Shown here: piece after piece, positions 9,763-20,851 of the stretch
How positions within the stretch are numbered: position 1 is the stretch's first letter
Layout: each line of letters opens with the position of its first letter
Assembly (NCBI RefSeq): GCF_030403435.1
Contig: NZ_JAUEPH010000006.1
Span: forward strand, 248,001 to 312,000
Origin: Algoriphagus sediminis
GTDB taxonomy: Bacteria > Bacteroidota > Bacteroidia > Cytophagales > Cyclobacteriaceae
Reading direction: 5' to 3'
DNA length: 64,000 nt
The notes under the pieces: model-generated
What the model was told of the DNA's origin: nothing
What the model saw: the letters and a program-made list of their open reading frames with translations, nothing else
The model's database searches: none
Position numbers and translations under genes: made by a program

Positions 9763-10536
9763 ATGATTAATTATAAGACTTCGGAAGAAGTTCAGTTAAT
9801 AAAAGAGAGTGCTGACATACTTGGTAGAGCTCATGGAGAAGTAGCCAAGCATGTCAAAGAAGGGGTAAAGACCTCTTTTCTAGACAAAATTGCTGAAGAG
9901 TTTATCAGAGATCACCAGGGTGTTCCTTCCTTTAAGGGATATAACGGTTTTCCTGCTTCACTTTGTATTTCTGTGAACGAAGTAGTCGTGCATGGATTTC
10001 CCAGCGATTATGAATTGAAAGATGGCGATATAATCTCAGTAGATTGTGGAGTCTTTCACCAAGGTTTTCATAGCGATTCCGCTTATACTTACCCTATTGG
10101 TGATGTCTCCCCTGCTGTCATTGCTTTATTAAAAGCCACTAAAGATTCATTATATCTGGGAATCGAGCGTGCTGTCGTTGGGAATCGTCTCGGTGATGTA
10201 GGTAATGCGATCCAAAAATATGTCGAAGCCAAAGGCTATACAGTAGTCAGAGAGCTTGTAGGACATGGGATTGGCAAAAATCTACATGAAGCACCGGAAG
10301 TTCCGAATTATGGCAAGCGCGGAAGTGGACCTCTTCTCAAGTCTGGTATGGTGATCGCCATAGAGCCCATGGTAAATCTCGGGACAAGGAATATTGTTCA
10401 GGAGAGAGATGGATGGACTATCCGCACTGCGGATCGCAAACCTTCTGCCCACTATGAGCATACTGTGGCGATATTAGAAGATAAAACTGAGGTCTTAACG
10501 ACCCATAAATACATAGAGGAGAATTTTAAATTCTAA
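9763..10536 (+). CDS. map: Methionine aminopeptidase, type I
   Basis: The 257-residue cytosolic metalloenzyme removes the initiator methionine from nascent proteins. The five metal ligands of the pita-bread fold are visible: two Asp in [17 protein letters not shown], His in [11 protein letters not shown], Glu in AIEPMV, and Glu in HYEHTVAIL. No SH3 extension is present, which makes it type Ia. It lies one base after secY and one base before infA. Confidence 0.97.
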   Translation: MINYKTSEEVQLIKESADILGRAHGEVAKHVKEGVKTSFLDKIAEEFIRDHQGVPSFKGYNGFPASLCISVNEVVVHGFPSDYELKDGDIISVDCGVFHQGFHSDSAYTYPIGDVSPAVIALLKATKDSLYLGIERAVVGNRLGDVGNAIQKYVEAKGYTVVRELVGHGIGKNLHEAPEVPNYGKRGSGPLLKSGMVIAIEPMVNLGTRNIVQERDGWTIRTADRKPSAHYEHTVAILEDKTEVLTTHKYIEENFKF

Positions 10537-10537
10537 T

Positions 10538-10756
10538 ATGGCAAAACAAACATCTATAGAGCAAGATGGAACTATCGTAGAGGCTTTGTCCAATGCGATG
10601 TTCAAGGTAGAACTGGAAAACGGGCATCAACTGATCGCTCATATTTCAGGGAAGATGAGGATGAACTATATCAAGATTTTACCTGGAGACAGAGTAAAGC
10701 TTGAGATGTCTCCTTACGATTTGACGAAAGGTAGAATTGTATATCGATATAAATAA
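10538..10756 (+). CDS. infA: Translation initiation factor IF-1
   Basis: The 72-residue OB-fold protein has the IF-1 signature [28 protein letters not shown] and ends [15 protein letters not shown]. It binds the 30S A site during initiation. Length is exactly that of the family and the gene is in its usual place before rpmJ. Confidence 0.98.
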   Translation: MAKQTSIEQDGTIVEALSNAMFKVELENGHQLIAHISGKMRMNYIKILPGDRVKLEMSPYDLTKGRIVYRYK

Positions 10757-10762
10757 AATGAT

Positions 10763-10879
10763 ATGAAAGTTAAGGCATCTATCAAAAAAAGAAGTGTTGA
10801 CTGTAAAGTGATCCGTAGAAAGGGAAAGCTTTATGTCATCAATAAGAAGAATCCTAAGTTTAAACAAAGACAAGGTTAA
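10763..10879 (+). CDS. rpmJ: 50S ribosomal protein L36 (zinc-free variant)
   Basis: This 38-residue gene was found by translating the gap between infA and rpsM. It reads [20 protein letters not shown] and ends [11 protein letters not shown], matching L36. Of the four zinc-ribbon ligands of the classical form only the cysteine at residue 14 remains; the others are Ser, Asn and Phe, so this is a C-minus L36 that should not bind zinc. Confidence 0.96.
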   Translation: MKVKASIKKRSVDCKVIRRKGKLYVINKKNPKFKQRQG

Positions 10880-10882
10880 GTT

Positions 10883-11260
10883 ATGGCTAGAATTGCAGGG
10901 GTAGACATACCAGACAATAAGCGTGGCGAAATTGGACTTACTTACATCTTCGGCATAGGAAGAAGTTCAGCCAGAGCGATTTTAGAAAAGGCCGGTATTT
11001 CCGTAGATAAAAAAGCAGGTGAGTGGGATGACGATGAGTCAACCGCCATTAGAAATATTATCTCTGAGGAATTTAGAATCGAAGGAGTTCTGAAATCAGA
11101 AATCCAGCTAAACATCAAGCGACTTATGGATATAGGTTGCTACAGAGGTTTGAGGCACAGAAGAGGTCTTCCAGTGCGTGGTCAAAAGACTAAGAACAAC
11201 GCAAGAACGAGGAAGGGCAAGAGAAAAACTGTTGCTAACAAAAAGAAGGCAGTTAAATAA
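10883..11260 (+). CDS. rpsM: 30S ribosomal protein S13
   Basis: The 125-residue product begins [26 protein letters not shown] and has the C-terminal [24 protein letters not shown] motif of S13, which contacts the P-site tRNA and the 50S subunit. It opens the alpha-operon portion of the cluster, directly after rpmJ. Confidence 0.98.
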   Translation: MARIAGVDIPDNKRGEIGLTYIFGIGRSSARAILEKAGISVDKKAGEWDDDESTAIRNIISEEFRIEGVLKSEIQLNIKRLMDIGCYRGLRHRRGLPVRGQKTKNNARTRKGKRKTVANKKKAVK

Positions 11261-11275
11261 AATCTGAATTAGATT

Positions 11276-11674
11276 ATGGCTCAGAAAAGAAACGAAAAAG
11301 CGAAGGGTAAAAAGAGAGTAGTTAAGGTGGAGGCCGTAGGCCAAGCTCACATCAGAGCTTCCTTTAACAACATCATCATCTCTATCACCAATAACGCAGG
11401 ACAGGTAATCTCTTGGGCTTCTGCCGGTAAAATGGGTTTCAGAGGTTCTAAGAAAAACACTCCTTATGCTGCGCAGATGGCGGCACAAAATTGTGGTCAG
11501 GTAGCCTATGACTTAGGTTTGAGAAAAATCGAAGTATTTGTAAAAGGACCTGGTTCCGGACGTGAGTCTGCAATCAGAACTTTGCAAAATGTAGGACTTG
11601 ACGTGACTACCATTACTGATGTGACTCCAATGCCACACAATGGATGTCGTCCTCCTAAGCGTAGAAGAGTTTAA
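11276..11674 (+). CDS. rpsK: 30S ribosomal protein S11
   Basis: The 132-residue protein has [28 protein letters not shown] near residue 25 and ends with [16 protein letters not shown], diagnostic for S11 in the 30S platform next to the E site. It lies 15 bases after rpsM. Confidence 0.98.
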   Translation: MAQKRNEKAKGKKRVVKVEAVGQAHIRASFNNIIISITNNAGQVISWASAGKMGFRGSKKNTPYAAQMAAQNCGQVAYDLGLRKIEVFVKGPGSGRESAIRTLQNVGLDVTTITDVTPMPHNGCRPPKRRRV

Positions 11675-11692
11675 TATTAAAGATTAGAAAGA

Positions 11693-12298
11693 ATGGCTAG
11701 ATATACAGGTCCTAAATCCAAGATCGCCAGGAAATTTGGCGAGCCTATCGAAGGGCATAGCAAAGCACTTCAGAAAAAGAACTATCCTCCCGGTCAGCAC
11801 GGTAGAGGAAGAAGAAAGAAGCAATCTGAATATGCGATTCAGCTAGCTGAAAAGCAGAAAGCAAAATACATCTATGGTGTATTGGAAAGACAATTTGCTA
11901 AGATGTTCGGCATCGCTTCTAGAAAGTCTGGTATCACCGGTGAAAACCTTCTTCAGCTTTTGGAAGCTAGATTAGACAACACGGTTTACAGATTGGGAAT
12001 CTCTCCTACAAGAAGAGGGGCAAGACAACTTGTTTCTCACAAGCATATCCTAGTGAACGGTGAGGTGGTAAATATTCCATCCTTCACATTGAAACCAGGA
12101 GATGTAGTTTCTGTGAGAGAGCGTTCTAAGTCGCTTGAAGCGATTACTAGTAGCTTAGCCGGTAGAGGAGCCATGCAATATCCTTGGTTAGAGTGGGATT
12201 TGGCCTCATTGACCGGTAAATTCGTCAGTATTCCTAGCAGAGATGATATTCCTGAGAATATCAAGGAGCAACTTATTGTCGAGCTTTACTCTAAGTAA
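11693..12298 (+). CDS. rpsD: 30S ribosomal protein S4
   Basis: S4 of 201 residues has the N-terminal RNA-binding region and an S4 domain near residues 93-155 ([34 protein letters not shown]). It nucleates 30S assembly. The N-terminus reads [19 protein letters not shown] without the zinc-binding cysteines found in some S4 proteins. rpoA follows. Confidence 0.98.
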   Translation: MARYTGPKSKIARKFGEPIEGHSKALQKKNYPPGQHGRGRRKKQSEYAIQLAEKQKAKYIYGVLERQFAKMFGIASRKSGITGENLLQLLEARLDNTVYRLGISPTRRGARQLVSHKHILVNGEVVNIPSFTLKPGDVVSVRERSKSLEAITSSLAGRGAMQYPWLEWDLASLTGKFVSIPSRDDIPENIKEQLIVELYSK

Positions 12299-12331
12299 AA
12301 TTTATTTTCAGCTTTAAAAAGAATAAACTAT

Positions 12332-13321
12332 ATGTCCATACTAGCATTTCAAATGCCCGAAAAAGTGGTAATGGAAAAGGCCGATGACTTTCACGGACTC
12401 TTCACTTTCAAACCACTTGAAAAAGGCTACGGAGTTACCATCGGTAATGCATTAAGAAGAATTCTTCTTTCCTCACTTGAAGGATATGCAATCACCAGTG
12501 TTAAACTTCCAGGTGTTGTTCATGAGTTTTCTACCATCGAAGGTGTCGTAGAAGATGTAACTGACATTATCCTTAATCTTAAGCAGGTGCGTTTCAAAAA
12601 AGTGCATGAAGCTTTTGATGGAAAGATCACCGTAGAAATCAAAAATCAATCAGTTTTCACAGCTGGGGACATCGCAAAGTTTACTTCTTCTTTTGAGATC
12701 TTGAATCCAGATCAGGTGATCTGTAATCTAGATCCATCTGCAACCTTCGAAATGGAGATTGTGGTTGAAAAAGGAAGAGGATACTTACCAGCTGAAGAGT
12801 CCAAACCAAAAGAGCAGGTTTTCGGAACTATCGCTATTGACGCGGTTTTCACTCCTATCAAGAATGTGAAGTACAGTGTAGAAAACACTCGTGTTGAGCA
12901 GAAGACTGACTTTGAAATGCTTGTTCTTGAAGTAACTACCGATGGGTCTATTCACCCTGAGAAAGCGCTTCAGGAATCTGCAAAGATTTTGATCCAGCAC
13001 TTCATGCTATTTTCAGATCAGACTATGGTTCTTGATTCCACTGGAATTACTGAGCCAGAGCCTATCGACGAGGAATTCCTACACATGAGAAAACTTCTTA
13101 AAACTTCATTGAGCGATCTTGATCTGTCTGTAAGAGCATTTAATTGCTTGAAGGCAGCAGATGTGAAGACTCTTGGAGACCTTGCTAAGCTTGAAATTTC
13201 TGATATGATGAAGTTTAGAAACTTTGGTAAGAAGTCTTTAGCTGAGTTGGAGCAGTTGATTCAGGAGAAAGGATTGACTTTTGGGATGGATATTTCAAAG
13301 TATAAACTTGAAGAAGAATAA
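12332..13321 (+). CDS. rpoA: DNA-directed RNA polymerase subunit alpha
   Basis: The 329-residue protein has the alpha N-terminal dimerisation domain ([24 protein letters not shown] near residue 30) and the C-terminal helix-hairpin-helix domain ([25 protein letters not shown] near residue 262) that contacts DNA and activators. Length is normal. It is flanked by rpsD and rplQ as in most bacteria. Confidence 0.98.
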   Translation: MSILAFQMPEKVVMEKADDFHGLFTFKPLEKGYGVTIGNALRRILLSSLEGYAITSVKLPGVVHEFSTIEGVVEDVTDIILNLKQVRFKKVHEAFDGKITVEIKNQSVFTAGDIAKFTSSFEILNPDQVICNLDPSATFEMEIVVEKGRGYLPAEESKPKEQVFGTIAIDAVFTPIKNVKYSVENTRVEQKTDFEMLVLEVTTDGSIHPEKALQESAKILIQHFMLFSDQTMVLDSTGITEPEPIDEEFLHMRKLLKTSLSDLDLSVRAFNCLKAADVKTLGDLAKLEISDMMKFRNFGKKSLAELEQLIQEKGLTFGMDISKYKLEEE

Positions 13322-13327
13322 AATATC

Positions 13328-13966
13328 ATGAGACACGGTAAGAAATTTAACCACCTCGGTAGAAAATCAGCTCATAGAAAGGCTATGCTTTCTAACATGG
13401 CGACCTCTCTGATTCTTCATAAGCGTATTACTACTACGCTTGCTAAAGCAAAAGAATTGAAGAAATATGTGGAGCCATTGATTACACGAGCTAAAGAGGA
13501 TACTACTCACAATCGTCGTATGGCTTTCTCCTACTTAAAGAATAAGGAAGCAATCAAAGACCTTTTTGGTGAAGTGATCGAAAGAGTAGGTACGAGACCA
13601 GGAGGGTACACTCGAATCATTAAGACTGGTTACAGACTTGGTGATAACGCAGAGATGTGTATCATTGAGCTTGTGGACTTCAATGAACTTATGCAGAAAG
13701 ATGCTAAGCCAGCTAAGAAGACTACAAGAAGATCTAGAAGAGGCGGTGGAAGTAAGGCCAATGCTGCTCCTGCTGCAGAGACTGCGGTAGAAGAAGTAGT
13801 TGAGGAAACTCCAGAAGTAAAAGAAGCTCCTGAGGCAGAAGTAGTGGAGACGGTAGAAGAAACCGCTGAAGAGGTGAAGGCAGAAGAGCCAACAGCTGAG
13901 GCAGATGAAACTCCTGAAGCTGATGCTTCTGAAGAGGAAGATGATAAAAAAACTGACGACAAGTAA
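13328..13966 (+). CDS. rplQ: 50S ribosomal protein L17 with acidic C-terminal extension
   Basis: Residues 1-120 form a standard L17 ([25 protein letters not shown], then [24 protein letters not shown]). The family is usually ~120-130 residues; this 212-residue protein adds a linker [15 protein letters not shown] and then a ~75-residue tail built almost only of Glu, Ala, Val, Thr, Pro and Asp. The tail should be disordered and acidic. The gene ends the supercluster and is followed by an intrinsic terminator. Confidence 0.97.
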   Translation: MRHGKKFNHLGRKSAHRKAMLSNMATSLILHKRITTTLAKAKELKKYVEPLITRAKEDTTHNRRMAFSYLKNKEAIKDLFGEVIERVGTRPGGYTRIIKTGYRLGDNAEMCIIELVDFNELMQKDAKPAKKTTRRSRRGGGSKANAAPAAETAVEEVVEETPEVKEAPEAEVVETVEETAEEVKAEEPTAEADETPEADASEEEDDKKTDDK

Positions 13967-13985
13967 TTGGAACAGTTTACGATAG

Positions 13986-14019
13986 AAAAAGGATTGGGCA
14001 TTAGTTCAATCCTTTTTTT
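13986..14019 (+). terminator. Intrinsic terminator of the S10-spc-alpha cluster
   Basis: An 11-base arm AAAAAGGATTG pairs with CAATCCTTTTT across a 10-base loop and runs straight into a T tract. It lies 20 bases after the rplQ stop and ends the long ribosomal transcript. Confidence 0.88.
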
Positions 14020-14052
14020 GTGTTTGAGGAATTATAGCTTCGGAGATTTATT

Positions 14053-14060
14053 TAACTTTG
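14053..14060 (+). promoter_or_regulatory. Candidate -7 element for carA
   Basis: TAACTTTG matches the Bacteroidota -7 consensus TAnnTTTG. It lies after the rplQ terminator and 15 bases before the chosen carA ATG, giving a short untranslated leader. A TTTG lies at 14023-14026, but the 26-base spacing is longer than the usual ~20, so the -33 element is uncertain. Confidence 0.5.
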
Positions 14061-14075
14061 GGCAAAATCATTAAA

Positions 14076-16476
<2,401 letters not shown>

Positions 16477-16496
16477 GTTTTAGCAGAACAAAATGT

Positions 16497-16526
16497 AAAG
16501 GCAACCTTCGGGTTGCTTTTTTTTTG
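16497..16526 (+). terminator. Intrinsic terminator after eno
   Basis: GCAACC and GGTTGC pair around a stable TTCG tetraloop, followed by nine T bases. It lies 20 bases after the eno stop. Confidence 0.88.
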
Positions 16527-16565
16527 CATCATTTTTGTTCCTATATTTTCACAACTCTTTCTCCC

Positions 16566-16853
16566 ATGAAGCAAATTTTTAAATACGCCAAGAACAACTA
16601 TATCTTAGGAACTCTCTTTTTCCTTTTTTGGATGATTTTCATTGATTCGAATAATCTGGTGAATCAGTATCAACTCAGTAAGAAGCTAGGAGATCTGGAA
16701 GATCAGAAGGAGTATTACCAAGAAAGGAAGGAAATCATCACGGCTCAGAGAGAAGAATTACTTAGTAATCCTGAACTTCTTGAGAAGTTTGCACGTGAGC
16801 AATACTTGATGAAGAAGAAAACTGAGGATTTATATGTTATCGTCAAAAAGTAA
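16566..16853 (+). CDS. Septum formation initiator family protein (DivIC/FtsB-like)
   Basis: A 95-residue single-pass membrane protein: residues ~10-30 (NNYILGTLFFLFWMIFI) form one transmembrane helix, followed by a coiled coil (QLSKKLGDLEDQKEYYQERKE) and the ending LLEKFAREQYLMKKKTEDLYVI that is typical of DivIC/FtsB. These proteins join the divisome with FtsL and FtsQ. The ATG at 16566 is preferred to an in-frame ATG 42 bases upstream because it starts directly before the membrane helix. The 3' end overlaps the next gene by 20 bases. Confidence 0.88.
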   Translation: MKQIFKYAKNNYILGTLFFLFWMIFIDSNNLVNQYQLSKKLGDLEDQKEYYQERKEIITAQREELLSNPELLEKFAREQYLMKKKTEDLYVIVKK

Positions 16854-17385
16854 ATTAGCCTTCTTATCCCTTATTTTTTTTCTGGGGTTTAGCTTTGGCA
16901 CTTTGGCACAAAGGGAGATCGATCTAGAGGAGAAACCTCCACTGAAAGATCGACTTTATTACGGAGGAAACTTTGGCATGCAGTTCGGTACAGTCACGCT
17001 GATAGATATTTCACCTTTGGTAGGAGTGATGATCACACCAAAGTTTTCTTCCGGGATAGGGGTCACCTATCAGTTTTTCGATGATCGAAGATATGTGGGA
17101 GGACAAACTTCCAGCTATGGTGGAAGAATTTTCTCCAGGTATAATGTACTTCCAAACATATTCTTACATGGGGAATTCGAAAGCATTAATTTTGATAATT
17201 ACAATGTGATTTCAGATCAGTTCGAGAGAATTTGGTCGAATGCATTATTCCTGGGTGGGGGGTACTTTGCTCCATTTGGAAGAAATGGTGGTGCTAACTT
17301 CACCTTCCTGTATAATGTGCTTCATGACAATTTAAGATCGCCTTATGGCGAACCTTATGTGATCAGAGTGGGTTTCGTACTTTAG
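16834..17385 (+). CDS. Small outer-membrane beta-barrel-like protein, unknown function
   Basis: The 183-residue product has a signal peptide (LAFLSLIFFLGFSFGTLAQ) and then alternating hydrophobic, Gly- and aromatic-rich strands (YYGGNFGMQFGTVTLIDISPLVGV, ending YVIRVGFVL), consistent with a small outer-membrane barrel. No specific family is recognised. Its start overlaps the division gene by 20 bases, so the two are coupled. The short extra sequence before the hydrophobic core (MLSSKSK) is acceptable for a signal peptide. Confidence 0.75.
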   Translation: MLSSKSKLAFLSLIFFLGFSFGTLAQREIDLEEKPPLKDRLYYGGNFGMQFGTVTLIDISPLVGVMITPKFSSGIGVTYQFFDDRRYVGGQTSSYGGRIFSRYNVLPNIFLHGEFESINFDNYNVISDQFERIWSNALFLGGGYFAPFGRNGGANFTFLYNVLHDNLRSPYGEPYVIRVGFVL

Positions 17386-17401
17386 AACACCTAACCTATT
17401 T

Positions 17402-18232
17402 ATGAACTCTTTCCTAAAAAAGCTTCAGGCAGCCCATCGCGATTGCAGCGATTGCCCATCTCCGAAGGCTGTACAAGAATTCTTTTCAGAACTTTTGGGT
17501 TTGCTTTTCCCTGAGTTCACCGTAAAAAGAATTGAAGATGCTGAGGGTATCGAAGAAGAACTGGAAAGGCTTAAAGAGGTATTTACTTCTCTCCTTGAAA
17601 GAAATCCACAATTATGCGATGGAAAGGGTGAGGAAATTTCTGAAGATTTTTTCAAGGGGCTTGAAGGTGTTTTTGACGCTATCAATAAAGACATTGATGC
17701 GATGTTTGAGGGTGATCCTGCAGCCAAAAGCAGAACTGAGATAGTCCGTAGCTATCCTGGATTCTTTGCGATAGCAGCATATCGTTTCGCACATTCAATC
17801 CATGAATTAGGGGTCAAACTAATCCCTCGAATTATTACAGAATTTGCTCATAGTAAGACAGGGATAGATATCCACCCTGGGGCAAGGATCGGCAATCATT
17901 TCTGTATTGATCACGGTACTGGAGTGGTTATTGGTGAAACCACAGTGATCGGAAATCACGTCAAAATCTACCAGGGCGTGACCCTCGGAGCATTGAGCGT
18001 GGACAAGGCAGATGCAGATAGCAAAAGACATCCAACCATTGAGGATGGAGTGGTAATCTACGCAGGAGCTACCATTTTGGGCGGTAAAACCATTATCGGA
18101 AAAGGAAGTACTATCGGGGGAAATGTGTGGCTCACCAAGTCAGTAGTTCCCGGTTCAAAGGTCTATTACCAAGCCCAAATGCATCACGCCGATTCATCCT
18201 CAACAGATTTATACATTTTTAAAAACGACTAG
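17402..18232 (+). CDS. cysE: Serine O-acetyltransferase
   Basis: The 276-residue enzyme makes O-acetylserine from serine and acetyl-CoA. The C-terminal half is a left-handed beta-helix of hexapeptide repeats with the catalytic region DIHPGARIGNHFCIDHGTGVVIGET and the loop GVTLGALSVDKADADSKRHPTI. The N-terminal ~110 residues are an alpha-helical extension of the long CysE type. It ends one base before cysM, so both steps of cysteine synthesis form one transcription unit. Confidence 0.95.
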   Translation: MNSFLKKLQAAHRDCSDCPSPKAVQEFFSELLGLLFPEFTVKRIEDAEGIEEELERLKEVFTSLLERNPQLCDGKGEEISEDFFKGLEGVFDAINKDIDAMFEGDPAAKSRTEIVRSYPGFFAIAAYRFAHSIHELGVKLIPRIITEFAHSKTGIDIHPGARIGNHFCIDHGTGVVIGETTVIGNHVKIYQGVTLGALSVDKADADSKRHPTIEDGVVIYAGATILGGKTIIGKGSTIGGNVWLTKSVVPGSKVYYQAQMHHADSSSTDLYIFKND

Positions 18233-18233
18233 T

Positions 18234-19112
18234 ATGAAGCTGTTTGAATTAATCGGGAACACTCCGTTGGTAGAACTTGAAGCTATCCCAACTAACCCCA
18301 AGGTTAGGATTCTATGTAAAATGGAGGGGCAAAACCCCGGAGGTAGCGTGAAAGATAGAGCAGCCTACAATATGCTCCAATCCGCCTTAGATAGAGGAGA
18401 GATTAAAAGGGGAGATAAGCTAGTGGAGGCTACCAGTGGAAATACCGGAATTGCCCTGGCCATGGTTGCAAAGGTCCTTGGACTGGATATGACACTGGTT
18501 ATGCCAGACAACTCTACTCGGGAGCGAGTTCTTTCCATGGAAGCCTATGGGGCCAAAGTCATCTTGACTCCTGCTGCCAAAACCATTGAATATTCTCGTA
18601 CCCTTGCAGAAGAAATGAACGAGAAGGAAGGTTACTACATGCTTAATCAGTTTGGAAACCCAGATAATTACCTCGCTCATTATAAAACTACCGGACCGGA
18701 AATTTGGAATGATACCGATGGAAAGGTTACCCATTTCGTTTCTGCTATGGGTACTACGGGTACCATTATGGGTGTTTCCCGCTATCTTAAGGAGAAAAAT
18801 CCCAATATTCAAATAGTAGGAACTCAGCCGACCGATGGATCTAGAATTCCGGGAATCAGAAGGTGGTCGCCAGAATTTTTACCTAAAATTTTTGAAGCGG
18901 AAAGAGTGGATAGGGTGATCGATGTGTCCCAAGACCAAGCCACCCAAATGACTCGCCGCATGGCCAAGGAGGAGGGAATCCTAGCAGGTATGAGTAGTGG
19001 TGGAGCTTTGACAGCGGCTATCAAACTTTCCGAAGAACTCGAAGAAGGCCTGATTGTCTGTATCACCTGCGACCGTGGAGACCGGTATTTGAGTTCTGAT
19101 CTATTTGCTTGA
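18234..19112 (+). CDS. cysM: Cysteine synthase (O-acetylserine sulfhydrylase, CysM type)
   Basis: The 292-residue PLP enzyme replaces the acetyl group of O-acetylserine with sulfide. It shows the PLP lysine in NPGGSVKDRAAYNM, the substrate loop EATSGNTGIALAMVA, and the phosphate-binding GTTGTIMGVSRYLK. The short length and the sequence RRWSPEFLPKIF, RVDRVIDV favour the CysM branch over CysK. It directly follows cysE and is convergent with the next gene ten bases away. Confidence 0.93.
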   Translation: MKLFELIGNTPLVELEAIPTNPKVRILCKMEGQNPGGSVKDRAAYNMLQSALDRGEIKRGDKLVEATSGNTGIALAMVAKVLGLDMTLVMPDNSTRERVLSMEAYGAKVILTPAAKTIEYSRTLAEEMNEKEGYYMLNQFGNPDNYLAHYKTTGPEIWNDTDGKVTHFVSAMGTTGTIMGVSRYLKEKNPNIQIVGTQPTDGSRIPGIRRWSPEFLPKIFEAERVDRVIDVSQDQATQMTRRMAKEEGILAGMSSGGALTAAIKLSEELEEGLIVCITCDRGDRYLSSDLFA

Positions 19113-19122
19113 TTCTGGAGTT

Positions 19123-20034
19123 TTAAACAAAAGCCTTCATTTTTGCCAAACCTGTGCTGGCGACCACATCGGCATCCATTTCCCAAAGACTTGGATTGAA
19201 AAGCTCTAGCGATAAAACCTTTGTACCACCCATAGCGCTTAATGTTTCCATGACTTCAGTAATCGGTGCCACTCCATCCCCCGGATAAACTCTGTGCTTA
19301 TCTTCTAATTCTTCTCTTGGAATCTGAGTTCCGTAATCATTTAAGTGAAATACTTCTATAGCATTTCCATTGATCAACTTAAGTCCATCGAAGCCCGAAC
19401 CACCACGGTATAAATGGTAAATATCAGGTAAAAGTCTGGCATCAGGATCATTTGCGGCTGCGGCTACCGCCAAAGCTTGGCTTAAGTGGTGAAAAGGTTC
19501 ATAGGCTCCCCAAAATTCCAGCTGAGGCATGACTCCTGTTTTTCTCCCTAACTCCAATAACTCAGCGTATTTCTCCCCACCAAAAAATGGATCTACAGGT
19601 GCTTCTGCACCGATGGCGGGGGCAGCTACTCGTGTACAACCTATTTCAGCCAACATGTTCATCTCTCTCTCCATTTGCTCGAATCCCGCCTTGCTTGTTT
19701 CAGGATTCTGAGCCATCCATCGCGCAAAACCTATGGCACTAAATGCCTGAAGTTTATTGTCTTGTAGGGATTGTTTGACCTGCTGGAGAGTGCCGCCTCC
19801 TTCTAAAAAGCCCTCTAAATCTCTTATCCAAACTTCCACTCCATCGTAGCCCGCTTTTCCTGCGGTTTCTAAGGTTTTTAGCAGTCCTAAATTTTGCCCG
19901 GAAATGGTGCTGGTGTTTAGGGAAAAAAGAAAGTTGGTGGTTTTCTTTGGTTTGGCATGACTGATGTTAGTGGTCAATGGCATCACAGCTGCCCCTAATG
20001 CAAGAGATTTTAGAACTTTTCTACGATCGGTCAT
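19123..20034 (-). CDS. Tat-exported sugar phosphate isomerase/epimerase-like TIM-barrel protein
   Basis: The 303-residue protein starts MTDRRKVLKSLALGAAVMP, a twin-arginine signal, and continues as an AP-endonuclease-2/xylose-isomerase-like TIM barrel. Likely metal ligands are spread over the barrel: Glu in MPQLEFWGAYEP, Asp and His in LLPDIYHLYRGG, His in EVFHLND, and Glu in VLSLELFN. Such proteins often act on sugars or inositol derivatives in the periplasm, but the substrate cannot be told. It stands alone, convergent with cysM and divergent from the next gene. Confidence 0.85.
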   Translation of the reverse strand: MTDRRKVLKSLALGAAVMPLTTNISHAKPKKTTNFLFSLNTSTISGQNLGLLKTLETAGKAGYDGVEVWIRDLEGFLEGGGTLQQVKQSLQDNKLQAFSAIGFARWMAQNPETSKAGFEQMEREMNMLAEIGCTRVAAPAIGAEAPVDPFFGGEKYAELLELGRKTGVMPQLEFWGAYEPFHHLSQALAVAAAANDPDARLLPDIYHLYRGGSGFDGLKLINGNAIEVFHLNDYGTQIPREELEDKHRVYPGDGVAPITEVMETLSAMGGTKVLSLELFNPSLWEMDADVVASTGLAKMKAFV

Positions 20035-20122
20035 AGGATTGAATTTTTTTAGAGTTAAGTTTCATGTAGTCTGTCTCATCTTTCCAAAACCCTTTGGTTA
20101 AAATAGCTATGTATTCGGCTCA

Positions 20123-20851
20123 ATGATAAAAATAGTTTTTTTTTCTGTTTCACTCATGCTTTTGGGATGGTCGGTTCGAGCCCAGGAACCTGAAGTCTCG
20201 GACTCATTTCTTGCATTGTATCAAAACCAACTTCCGTATTTTCAGGAATTGATCACTGGAGGGGAATATGCTTTTGCAAGCAATACTTACGGAGGAGAGC
20301 CTTACTACAAATCGCAACATTTTGATTTTGGTCTGTTATCCATAAACGGGATAGATTATGAGGAGGTCCCCTTACTGTATGATTCCTTCAATGATCACCT
20401 GATTACATTTCATCCTATCCATAAACAGAAAATTCTTTTTAAGCCCGAAAAGGTGGAAGCCTTTCGAATTTTTGAAAACGAAGAGTTTCAATATTTTGAA
20501 GGTAATTCGGATTACAATAAAGACAAGAATGGTTTTTACAGAGTGGTGGCTGGTGATGACTTAAAAGTTTTGACCAAGTACTTTAAGGAGCTTAAGCCAT
20601 CTAAGGAAATCGAAAAAAATTTATTCGAGTTTCGAGAGTATGAAGATTATTTCCTGTGGTACAAGGATGATTTTGTAAAGGTCGAAAAATTGAAAACTGC
20701 AATTAAAGCATTAGGAATCAATAAAAAGGAAGTAAGAAAAGAACTGGACCTAAACAGTTATAAGTTTAACCAAGACATCCCTGGCTCACTCGCGAAATTG
20801 GTTGCTTTTCATTCGAAGAACAGTACTTCATTTAATGGCTTTGTAGAATGA
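20123..20851 (+). CDS. Secreted protein of unknown function, TonB-locus companion
   Basis: The 242-residue product has a signal peptide (FFSVSLMLLGWSVRAQ) and a soluble, charged mature part with no motif that I recognise. Aromatic-rich phrases such as PYYKSQHFDFGLLSINGIDYEEVPLLYD suggest a beta-rich fold. Its last four bases overlap the ATG of the TonB receptor (ATGA), so it is the first gene of that operon and probably works with the receptor at the outer membrane. Confidence 0.8.
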   Translation: MIKIVFFSVSLMLLGWSVRAQEPEVSDSFLALYQNQLPYFQELITGGEYAFASNTYGGEPYYKSQHFDFGLLSINGIDYEEVPLLYDSFNDHLITFHPIHKQKILFKPEKVEAFRIFENEEFQYFEGNSDYNKDKNGFYRVVAGDDLKVLTKYFKELKPSKEIEKNLFEFREYEDYFLWYKDDFVKVEKLKTAIKALGINKKEVRKELDLNSYKFNQDIPGSLAKLVAFHSKNSTSFNGFVE

